A stretch of 9,598 nucleotides of DNA from Gammaproteobacteria bacterium (GTDB taxonomy: Bacteria > Pseudomonadota > Gammaproteobacteria > Pseudomonadales > Oleiphilaceae), in contig JAJUGC010000051.1 of the NCBI GenBank assembly GCA_029268325.1, positions 1 through 9,598 on the forward strand. Direction: 5' to 3'. A program made the position numbers and the translations under genes. The notes under the pieces were generated by a model, which saw only the letters and a list, made by a program, of their open reading frames with translations, ran no database searches and had not been told where the DNA came from. Below are positions 1 through 5,358 of the stretch, in pieces (the first letter of the stretch is position 1; each line of letters opens with the position of its first letter).

Positions 1-674
1 CCACCCAGGCTGCCCTGGGCGATGGCGACCAGGAGGTTGCCTTTGACCGTCGCCCGGGCGACTTCGGCAAACTTTCTGAAGAGCAGGAGTTCCCGCTCGT
101 TGCCCAGGGGCAGGGCGTGGATGATCAGTTGGGTCAACTTGCGGCCATCCCGTAGGAAGAAAAAGGTCAGATACAGCATGATCACAAAGCTCAGGGCAAA
201 CTGGACATAGCCCTGGCCGATGGAAAAGGCCTGGGTCGCCAGGTACTTGCTGGCGGCGACCGCAGCCGTGGAAAGCTGCTGCTTGAGGTCGGCCAGGTCG
301 ATATTGAAGCGTTCCGCCAGCTTGGTGATGAACGGTTGGGATTCACGGGCTTTGTCGATCCACAGCTGGACGTTGATTTCCCCGGAGCTGACCCGCTGAT
401 ACAGGAGGGCTCCTTCCTTGGCGAGCATGCTGGCGATGATGCTCAGGGGAATGATCACTATCAGGACAATGCTGATCAGGGTGAGCAGTGCGGCCAGGTT
501 GGAGCGTTTGGGAAAGCTGCGCTCCAGGCGTTGCTGGATCGGAGCAAAGATGATGGCCAGCAGGACCGCCCAGAGGATGGCGCTGAAGAAGGGCTTCATC
601 AAGAGCCCAAAGGCAATGGTCACCAGAAGCAAAAGAAAGAGAAACGAACGGTCTTCAAACTTCTTGCTGATCAC
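1..674 (-). CDS. AI-2E family transporter (PerM/YdiK-like), N-terminal part, cut by window edge
   Basis: The reverse strand is open from a GTG at 674-672 to the left edge, giving 224 whole codons; the family is usually about 350-370 residues, so the C-terminal third lies outside. The protein begins MISKKFEDRSF and has hydrophobic segments at about 11-26, 29-45, 61-82 and 153-173, separated by an amphipathic stretch (about 85-150). The loop LRDGRK follows the fourth segment, and the sequence ends in ATVKGNLLVAIAQGSLGG, typical of this family (PF01594). A Shine-Dalgarno AAGGAG lies 9 bases before the GTG. The frame stays open upstream of the GTG, but no start there has a better ribosome site. 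Family members are inner-membrane proteins; the name comes from a proposed autoinducer-2 exporter, and others act as ion antiporters or are uncharacterised, so no substrate can be assigned. It is divergent from the MAPEG gene. Confidence 0.88.
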   Translation of the reverse strand, partial: MISKKFEDRSFLFLLLLVTIAFGLLMKPFFSAILWAVLLAIIFAPIQQRLERSFPKRSNLAALLTLISIVLIVIIPLSIIASMLAKEGALLYQRVSSGEINVQLWIDKARESQPFITKLAERFNIDLADLKQQLSTAAVAASKYLATQAFSIGQGYVQFALSFVIMLYLTFFFLRDGRKLTQLIIHALPLGNERELLLFRKFAEVARATVKGNLLVAIAQGSLG

Positions 675-820
675 GAATATCTGCTCCTTAACTTGCCACA
701 GAGGGTTAGTGTAGCGGCGAAGTGAAGGCCTGCATACCAATCCATCAAGGACAAACTTCATCTAGTCTTAAAACTGTGCTGTGATAGCTTGGTTTCATTT
801 GGCTTGGAAGGAGAGTCCTG
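675..820. promoter_or_regulatory. Divergent intergenic region between AI-2E gene and MAPEG gene
   Basis: This 146-base gap must hold the start signals for both divergent genes, unless either is read from elsewhere. Shine-Dalgarno sites are clear on both sides: AAGGAG on the minus strand before 674, and GGAAGGAG at 806-813 before 821. I could not pick a convincing -35/-10 pair on either strand, and I see no strong inverted repeat. The call rests on gene orientation only. Confidence 0.4.
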
Positions 821-1222
821 ATGCCCGTGATCTTATCTGTCCTGTTTATCATGGCCTTGATGCCCATCGCCGTGGCCTGGATCGGCGGCTATTACCGCAA
901 GCGCCAGTTTGGCCATTTCGACAATCAGCACCCCCGCCTGCAGCAGAGCCAGTTGACCGGAATCGGTGCCCGGGCCGTGGCAGCCCAGGCCAATTGCTGG
1001 GAAAGCCTGCAGGTGTTTACGGTGGTGGTATTGATCGCCATTGGAGCCGGATTCGACCTTGCCCGCCTGGAGGTGGTCAGCCTGGTGTTTCTGGTCTTGC
1101 GGGTACTCTATGTGGCGTTCTACCTGGCCAACCTGTCAACCCTGCGCTCTCTCACCTATGGCCTTGGGCTTTTGTGTTGCATTTATATGTTTGGGGTCAC
1201 CGCGATGGCGACTATGGCCTAG
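821..1222 (+). CDS. MAPEG family membrane protein
   Basis: This 133-residue protein has four predicted membrane spans (about 3-21, 62-80, 84-104, 111-130) and the usual length of bacterial MAPEG proteins (PF01124: membrane-associated proteins in eicosanoid and glutathione metabolism). Family features are the cytoplasmic loop FDNQHPR (33-39) after the first span, the block GARAVAAQANCWESLQVF (49-66) with Arg51, Asn58 and Glu61, and R94/Y97/Y101 in the third span. The start is well supported by GGAAGGAG at 806-813, 7 bases before ATG. Eukaryotic relatives are microsomal glutathione transferases and related enzymes; the bacterial short forms are mostly uncharacterised, so glutathione-dependent detoxification is possible but unproven. 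It stands alone, followed by a T-rich stretch that may end its transcript before the monooxygenase promoter. Confidence 0.87.
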   Translation: MPVILSVLFIMALMPIAVAWIGGYYRKRQFGHFDNQHPRLQQSQLTGIGARAVAAQANCWESLQVFTVVVLIAIGAGFDLARLEVVSLVFLVLRVLYVAFYLANLSTLRSLTYGLGLLCCIYMFGVTAMATMA

Positions 1223-1226
1223 GGAC

Positions 1227-1253
1227 GGCCCCAGGAGATCGGCTGTTTTTTTT
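1227..1253 (+). terminator. Possible weak rho-independent terminator after MAPEG gene
   Basis: Five bases after the stop codon, GGCC (1227-1230) can pair with GGCT (1241-1244) around a 10-base loop. It is followed almost at once by eight T residues (1246-1253). The T run is textbook but the stem is only four pairs with one G-U, so termination may be inefficient. The last T residues overlap the first inverted repeat of the monooxygenase regulatory region. Confidence 0.4.
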
Positions 1254-1265
1254 GACCTGGGTCAA
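1252..1265. promoter_or_regulatory. Inverted repeat TTGACC-TG-GGTCAA, candidate operator or activator site
   Basis: Perfect six-base arms are separated by two bases. A second, staggered repeat, GACCT (1254-1258) with AGGTC (1265-1269) six bases apart, overlaps it. It lies 100 to 87 bases before the monooxygenase ATG, upstream of the presumed -10 box. That position would suit an activator or an upstream operator. No regulator gene is present in the window, so the binding protein is unknown. Confidence 0.45.
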
Positions 1266-1281
1266 GGTCGCTGTTCTGGAC

Positions 1282-1311
1282 TTGCGCCAGGATGGCGCTA
1301 TGAAGTATACG
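1282..1311 (+). promoter_or_regulatory. Candidate sigma-70-type promoter for monooxygenase gene
   Basis: A possible -35 TTGCGC (1282-1287) is followed after 18 bases by TATACG (1306-1311). A better -10 match, TATACT (1316-1321), lies ten bases further on but lacks a recognisable -35. Both -10 candidates lie inside the palindrome at 1303-1322, so a protein bound there would block RNA polymerase. The transcription start is unproven. Confidence 0.4.
1284..1298. repeat. Inverted repeat GCGCC-AGGAT-GGCGC in monooxygenase promoter region
   Basis: Perfect five-base arms flank a five-base centre. The repeat overlaps a possible -35 element (TTGCGC, 1282-1287) and sits between the upstream repeat at 1252-1265 and the operator at 1303-1322. 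It could be a protein site, or chance in GC-rich DNA. Confidence 0.35.
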
Positions 1312-1322
1312 TATGTATACTT
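1303..1322. promoter_or_regulatory. 20-bp palindromic operator AAGTATAC-GTAT-GTATACTT
   Basis: Perfect eight-base arms surround a four-base spacer. The repeat starts 49 bases and ends 30 bases before the ATG and covers the likely -10 region. Its size, AT-rich arms and position match repressor operators of the TetR/AcrR type, which often control monooxygenase genes; the family assignment is inference, since no regulator is encoded in this window. A shorter partial palindrome, CTTTG-GT-CAAAG (1320-1331), abuts its right end. Confidence 0.6.
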
Positions 1323-1351
1323 TGGTCAAAGCTAACAACAAGAGGTGAACC

Positions 1352-2899
1352 ATGGCCAGCCGTGTTCCTGTTCAATCCGAGCTTCCGCTTCTGGATGTGG
1401 TTATTGTCGGAGCGGGTTTTGGGGGCCTTTGCATGGCCATCAAGCTGCGCGAGGCCGGAATCGAAAACTTCCTGATTCTGGAAAAGGACACAGAAGTCGG
1501 CGGCACCTGGCGCGACAACAACTACCCGGGGTGTGCCTGCGACGTGCAGTCCCATATGTATTCCTACTCCTTTGCGCCAAAGGCGGACTGGAGCAAGCGT
1601 TATGCGCCCTGGGACGAAATTCAGCAGTACATTCTGGATACCACCGAAAAATATGGCCTGCGTCCCTTTATCCGCTTCCGCCAGGAGGTGAACTCCGCCC
1701 ATTTCGATAAGGATTGCGGTGAATGGACGGTTGGTACGGCCACCGGGGAATTCTACCGCTGCAAACATTTTGTGCTGGCCAGCGGGCCGCTGCATGTGCC
1801 CGCCATACCCAACATTCCGGGACTGGACAAGTTCAAGGGCAAGGTGTTCCACTCCGCTCGCTGGGATCATGACTATGACCTGACCAACAAGAAGGTGGTG
1901 TCCATCGGCACTGGAGGCAGCGCGATCCAGTATGTACCGGAAATTGCCCCGAAAGTGGACAAGCTCTATGTGTTCCAGCGTACCCCCGCATGGGTCATTC
2001 CCCGGGACGAGCGTCGTTACCTGGGGATTGAGAAAAAGCTCTTTGAGCGGTTCCCTGTGCTGCGTAAGCTGCACCGCACCCGTCTGTATTGGACCAATGA
2101 GGCCCGGGTTTGGCCGGTATTCAACCCGATGCTGGCCCGTACCCTGCAACAATTGCCCAAAGCCTTTATCCGCCTGCAGGTGAAAGACCCGGAGACTGCC
2201 CGCAAGCTGACCCCCGACTACACCATCGGCTGTAAACGGGTGCTGATCTCCAACAAGTACTATCCCACCTTTAACCGGCCCAATGTTGAACTGGTCACCG
2301 AAGGTATCCAGGAGATCCGCGAGCACAGTATCGTCACTAAAGATGGGGTGGAGCGTCCCGCCGACTGCATCATTCTCGGTACGGGCTTTGTGGTGGATCC
2401 GCGCATCTACATGAAGGATTTCCCCCTGACCGGCCTGCCCGGACACGAGCTTCAGCGTGACTGGAAGGATGGCGCTGAAAGCTATCTCGGCGTGACCACC
2501 AGTGGCTATCCCAACCTGTATCAGCTGGTGGGCCCCAATAGTGGACTGGGGCATAACTCCATTATCTTCATGATCGAAGCCCAGGCGGACTACATCGTGC
2601 AGTGCATCCAGACTCTGCGGAAGAAGGGGGCGGACTATCTGAACCTGAAGCAGGAAGTGCAGCGCAAGTTTAACGAGGAAGTCCAGAAAGCAATCCAGGG
2701 CACTGTCTGGACCACGGGGTGTACCAGTTGGTATCAGCAGGATGATGGCAAGAACGTGGCGATCTGGCCCTGGTCGACCTGGCGCTACTGGCTACGCACC
2801 CGCAAGGTCAACGAAAGTGAATACCAGTGGGTGACCTGCCACAAGAAAGCCAGCAAGCCGCTGCCGGAAGGGCAGAAAACGGCGGCTGCATCGGCCTGA
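1352..2899 (+). CDS. FAD-dependent Baeyer-Villiger-type monooxygenase
   Basis: This 515-residue class B flavoprotein monooxygenase is expected to use NADPH and O2 to insert oxygen next to a ketone carbonyl, or to oxygenate a soft heteroatom. The FAD-binding Rossmann motif GAGFGG is at 20-25, followed by GGTWRDNNYPG (50-60), usual in this family. The Baeyer-Villiger fingerprint reads FKGKVFHSARWD (161-172), with Phe161, Gly163, His167 and Trp171 in place and Asp at the last position. A second nucleotide motif GTGGSA (186-191) should bind NADPH. Near the C-terminus are GPNSGLGHNS (394-403) and GCTSWY (456-461), seen in the EthA/4-hydroxyacetophenone monooxygenase-like branch. There is no signal peptide, so it is probably cytoplasmic. 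AGAGGTG (1341-1347) precedes the ATG. It is convergent with an HSL-family hydrolase that could cleave its ester product. The substrate cannot be read from sequence. Confidence 0.93.
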   Translation: MASRVPVQSELPLLDVVIVGAGFGGLCMAIKLREAGIENFLILEKDTEVGGTWRDNNYPGCACDVQSHMYSYSFAPKADWSKRYAPWDEIQQYILDTTEKYGLRPFIRFRQEVNSAHFDKDCGEWTVGTATGEFYRCKHFVLASGPLHVPAIPNIPGLDKFKGKVFHSARWDHDYDLTNKKVVSIGTGGSAIQYVPEIAPKVDKLYVFQRTPAWVIPRDERRYLGIEKKLFERFPVLRKLHRTRLYWTNEARVWPVFNPMLARTLQQLPKAFIRLQVKDPETARKLTPDYTIGCKRVLISNKYYPTFNRPNVELVTEGIQEIREHSIVTKDGVERPADCIILGTGFVVDPRIYMKDFPLTGLPGHELQRDWKDGAESYLGVTTSGYPNLYQLVGPNSGLGHNSIIFMIEAQADYIVQCIQTLRKKGADYLNLKQEVQRKFNEEVQKAIQGTVWTTGCTSWYQQDDGKNVAIWPWSTWRYWLRTRKVNESEYQWVTCHKKASKPLPEGQKTAAASA

Positions 2900-2917
2900 A
2901 TCTCCTCAAGCCAATGA

Positions 2918-2946
2918 CCCCAAGCCGGCGAGAGGCTGGCTTGGGG
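2918..2946. terminator. Hairpin between convergent monooxygenase and hydrolase genes
   Basis: CCCCAAGCC (2918-2926) pairs perfectly with GGCTTGGGG (2938-2946) across an 11-base loop, 18 bases after the monooxygenase stop. There is no T run on either side, so this may be a rho-independent-like terminator or an RNA-stabilising 3' stem. Position between convergent genes supports a transcript-end role. Confidence 0.6.
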
Positions 2947-2956
2947 AATATGCCTG

Positions 2957-2980
2957 GAGGCTGCATTGCTGGGCAGCCTC
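2957..2980. terminator. Second hairpin in the convergent gap, near the hydrolase 3' end
   Basis: GAGGCTGC (2957-2964) pairs perfectly with GCAGCCTC (2973-2980) across an 8-base loop, seven bases beyond the hydrolase stop codon. Like its neighbour it lacks a T run. Being closest to the minus-strand gene, it probably serves the hydrolase transcript, with the 2918-2946 stem serving the monooxygenase. Confidence 0.55.
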
Positions 2981-2987
2981 TCACACC

Positions 2988-3893
2988 TCAGCTATCAGGG
3001 GTCGGTGCGCAGTCCTGAATAAAGCGAATGGTGCGCTTGATATCCTCCCGAGCCTCCGGAATCAAGGGATAAAAGACCGGCCAGACGTGCAACAAGCCCT
3101 CCCGGGAGATAAACGTCACCTCGACTCCCGCTTCCTGCGCCCGAGCAGCGACCTGATAGGCATCGTCTCGCAGGCACTCTCCTTCATCCACCGTCACCAT
3201 CAGGGGCGGCAAGCCGTGATAATCACCAAACACTGGTGAGGCATAGGGGTGGCGCCGCTCTTCTTCAGTGCGGGCGTAGAGGGCCAGGTCGACCACATAG
3301 GTGTTGGGAGTGAACATATCACAGCTATGGGCGTTGGTTTGGCGGCTTCCCGCGGGGGCTGTCATGTCTGCAAAGGGGGAGTAGGCGACGGCACAGCGAG
3401 GCATGGGCAGACCGGCATCCCGGGCCGCCAGCAGGGTGGCCAGGCTCAGGGCGCCACCGGCGGAATCCCCCACAACCGCAATCTGGCGGGGCTCAAAGCG
3501 CTCCAACAGCAGGCGATAACTGGCCACGGCATCCTCCACGGCCGCCGGGAACGGGTGTTCCGGCGCCAGACGGTAATCCGGCAGGAATACATCAGCGTGC
3601 AGCTCCTTGGCAAAGGCACCGCACAGGGTGAGATAGGTACGGGGATTGCCGGCGATATAGCCACCTCCATGGAGGTACAGGACGGCCATGCTGGGGTTTT
3701 TCACGCGCAGCCATTCCCCCTGGATTCCGTTTCCTTGAAAACTGTGGCGTGTGACAGTGCGGGGTAATAAAGGCGGCAGCGGCGAACTGAGGGCGCGGCG
3801 AAAATGCTTCACCAGCTGGGCAGAAGACGTGGGATCTTTCTTGATGACCAGGCGGCTGTAGGCTTTTACGGCTCGGGTGGCGAAACTGACCAT
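2988..3893 (-). CDS. Alpha/beta hydrolase, hormone-sensitive lipase family (esterase)
   Basis: This 301-residue protein fits the HSL-type carboxylesterases (PF07859) in length and order of motifs. HGGGY (75-79) forms the oxyanion hole, and GDSAGG (142-147) holds nucleophile Ser144. The acid is probably in DEGECLRDD (236-244); the position two before Leu241, often Asp, is Glu239 here. The catalytic His is expected at His269 (LLHVW). Strand and loop LPDYRLAPEHPFPA (104-117) is also typical. No signal peptide is evident, though the first 35 residues are basic and may form the cap. The ribosome site before the ATG is weak (GAAG), but the N-terminus fits. The gene faces the monooxygenase, suggesting hydrolysis of esters it produces; other short or medium acyl esters are equally possible. 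Confidence 0.9.
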   Translation of the reverse strand: MVSFATRAVKAYSRLVIKKDPTSSAQLVKHFRRALSSPLPPLLPRTVTRHSFQGNGIQGEWLRVKNPSMAVLYLHGGGYIAGNPRTYLTLCGAFAKELHADVFLPDYRLAPEHPFPAAVEDAVASYRLLLERFEPRQIAVVGDSAGGALSLATLLAARDAGLPMPRCAVAYSPFADMTAPAGSRQTNAHSCDMFTPNTYVVDLALYARTEEERRHPYASPVFGDYHGLPPLMVTVDEGECLRDDAYQVAARAQEAGVEVTFISREGLLHVWPVFYPLIPEAREDIKRTIRFIQDCAPTPDS

Positions 3894-3926
3894 GGCTAAT
3901 CTTCGTCTGTTGTTAATTGTTTTGTA

Positions 3927-3942
3927 TCGAAAATTGTTTCGA
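3927..3942. promoter_or_regulatory. Palindrome TCGAAA-ATTG-TTTCGA upstream of hydrolase gene
   Basis: Perfect six-base arms with a four-base spacer lie 34 to 49 bases before the hydrolase ATG (minus strand), where the promoter should be. GTTTC (3936-3940) also pairs with GAAAC (3946-3950), giving a second, overlapping repeat. The position fits a repressor operator. The sequence differs from the monooxygenase operator, so the two genes may answer to different regulators. No convincing -35/-10 pair could be fixed. Confidence 0.45.
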
Positions 3943-4155
3943 GTGGAAACTAAGCAATCCTGAAGGGGGCGTCAACACCTGTCTTGCCTTATTGTGGTGG
4001 GCTGGCCGGCAGAGCCTGGCCTGCTCTTCGGAAAGAACCGGGTGGGGCAGGCGTTCGGATCATGCTCTGGTGGATGCCTGGGCGACTTGTCTTGGCCTGC
4101 TCCCAGCCAGTAAAGTCTGGTCCACAGAATAACCAAGTGAGTTTAGGAGAGGGGT

Positions 4156-5193
4156 GTGGACTCGGTTAGCCAGTTTGTCTTGGGAGCCGCTGTTGGTGGA
4201 GCGCTGTTAGGGCCCAAAATTGGCCGCAAGGCCTTGCTCTGGGGAGGCGTGATTGCCACGGTACCGGATCTGGATGTACTGGTGCCCTTGGGCGATCCGG
4301 TCAGCAACTTTACCTATCACCGTAGTGCCAGTCACTCCCTCTTGGTGCTGAGCTTGGTGACCCCCCTATTGGCCTGGCTGATGCGGCGTCTCCACCCGGC
4401 GGCGCCGGTGTCTTTCAAGGCCTGGGCGGGGTTTGTCTGGCTGGTGCTGGTCACCCATGTGCTGCTGGATTGTTTTACCGTCTACGGCACCCAGATTTTC
4501 TGGCCCCTGGCTGTCGAGCCCGTGGGTTGGGGAACCATATTTATCGTTGACCCGCTGTATACCGTTCCTTTGCTGCTGGCGGTTGTAGTCGGGCTCTGCC
4601 TGCGTGAGCCGAGGCGCTTGCGGCCCTGGGCCAACGTTGGGCTGGCCTTGAGCAGCCTCTATCTGGCCTTCACCTTGGGCGCGAAGCTCCATGTAGATCG
4701 AGTGGTGGCAGACTCCCTGGCCAAGCAAGGCGTTTCCTACCGCCAATTCATGACGGTGCCGACCTATTTCAATACGGTTCTCTGGCGTACGGTGGTGATG
4801 ACGGATGAGGGCTATCTGGAGGGGTTTTATTCTTTGACTGATCCCGAACCCCAGGTTCGTTTTCGCCTTTATCCGAACCAGCCGCAGTGGCTGGCGGAGA
4901 TTGAAGAGAGCTGGGCTGTCCAGCGTTTGGCCTGGTTTACCAAGGGCTTTTATCGGGTGCTTCAGGAGGATGACTGGATTACCGTGACCGACCTGCGGAT
5001 GGGACAGGAGCCTTATTATGTCTTTTCCTTCCGGGTAGGTCGCCTGCAGGACGACCAGGTGACAGTGATCGCCAATGAGCGCCACCCACAGCCGGGGCCT
5101 TCGCCCCGGGCCCTCTCCCAGGTTTGGGAAAGGATCTTTACAGGGCCGGAAATAGAGGTTTGCTCATCGGACGGAGCTGCACTGACCTGTTGA
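4156..5193 (+). CDS. YdjM-type inner-membrane putative metal-dependent hydrolase (PF04307) with C-terminal extension
   Basis: This 345-residue protein starts at GTG 4156 (MDSVSQFVLG), preceded by AGGAG (4145-4149) at six bases. The N-terminal half matches the YdjM/PF04307 family: a first hydrophobic segment (6-21), PDLD (37-40), HRSASHS (55-61) and THVLLDCF (100-107) near membrane segments. The conserved residues Asp38, Asp40, His55, His60, His101 and Asp105 could coordinate metal. Hydrophobic segments at about 61-77, 91-106, 129-148 and 161-175 complete the membrane part. Residues about 180-345 are hydrophilic and form a soluble domain I do not recognise, rich in Trp, Tyr and Phe. E. coli YdjM was linked to LexA and the SOS response, but the biochemical role of the family is unproven. 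It is monocistronic, with a terminator after it. Confidence 0.85.
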   Translation: MDSVSQFVLGAAVGGALLGPKIGRKALLWGGVIATVPDLDVLVPLGDPVSNFTYHRSASHSLLVLSLVTPLLAWLMRRLHPAAPVSFKAWAGFVWLVLVTHVLLDCFTVYGTQIFWPLAVEPVGWGTIFIVDPLYTVPLLLAVVVGLCLREPRRLRPWANVGLALSSLYLAFTLGAKLHVDRVVADSLAKQGVSYRQFMTVPTYFNTVLWRTVVMTDEGYLEGFYSLTDPEPQVRFRLYPNQPQWLAEIEESWAVQRLAWFTKGFYRVLQEDDWITVTDLRMGQEPYYVFSFRVGRLQDDQVTVIANERHPQPGPSPRALSQVWERIFTGPEIEVCSSDGAALTC

Positions 5194-5225
5194 GCTCTTG
5201 CTGCAAAATTGGGGTTTGGCACCCA

Positions 5226-5260
5226 GCCTTTCCGGTGATCGGGAAGGCCTCTGTATTTTA
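5226..5260 (+). terminator. Rho-independent-type terminator after YdjM-like gene
   Basis: GCCTTTCCG (5226-5234) pairs with CGGGAAGGC (5240-5248), nine pairs including one U-G, around a five-base loop GTGAT. A T-rich tract with interruptions (CTCTGTATTTT, 5250-5260) follows. It should separate the YdjM-like transcript from the diguanylate cyclase gene. Confidence 0.68.
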
Positions 5261-5261
5261 A

Positions 5262-5290
5262 TTACATCTTCGGCGCAAGTTGGTTAAAAT
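5262..5290 (+). promoter_or_regulatory. Tentative promoter for the diguanylate cyclase gene
   Basis: TAAAAT (5285-5290) is a good -10 match. Seventeen bases upstream lies TTACAT (5262-5267), a poor -35. The AT-rich stretch just after the terminator is the most promoter-like place in this gap. If used, transcription would start near 5297, about 60 bases before the likely ATG. Confidence 0.35.
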
Positions 5291-5358
5291 AATGGCACTT
5301 TGCGCCTGTTGTGCCAGAGTTCCTCCAATGCCTCCCAGTGCGCCACTCTCGAGTAACC

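Noticed and set aside
141..165. A possible frameshift in the AI-2E gene at the A-rich run near 150.
   Set aside because: On recounting, the run has five A residues and the reverse-strand frame reads through as LTFFFLRDGRK without a break.
336..725. Plus-strand open frames of 129 and 98 codons at the left end.
   Set aside because: They lie antisense to the AI-2E membrane protein, which has convincing membrane segments and family motifs; the plus frames have low-complexity, charged content and no ribosome site.
781..1475. Alternative plus-strand frames overlapping the MAPEG gene (781-1335 and 1041-1475).
   Set aside because: Their translations are rich in Arg, Pro and Trp as expected for out-of-frame reading, and the MAPEG frame has a strong ribosome site and family motifs.
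1298..2554. A 418-codon open frame on the minus strand opposite the monooxygenase gene.
   Set aside because: It is a shadow of a GC-rich coding strand: the plus-strand frame carries all the FAD, NADPH and fingerprint motifs, and the minus frame shows no recognisable domain.
3917..4155. Small open frames (71 and 61 codons) in the gap between hydrolase and YdjM-like gene.
   Set aside because: No ribosome site, no recognisable motif, and one runs into the YdjM-like start. I see no other gene in this 262-base gap.
4366..5085. A 239-codon minus-strand frame opposite the YdjM-like gene.
   Set aside because: Antisense shadow; His- and Gln-rich composition typical of reverse reading of Leu- and Val-rich membrane protein codons.
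5311..5358. An upstream GTG start for the DosC-like protein, adding 16 residues.
   Set aside because: No Shine-Dalgarno before it, and ATG 5359 gives a length almost equal to E. coli DosC. It remains possible.
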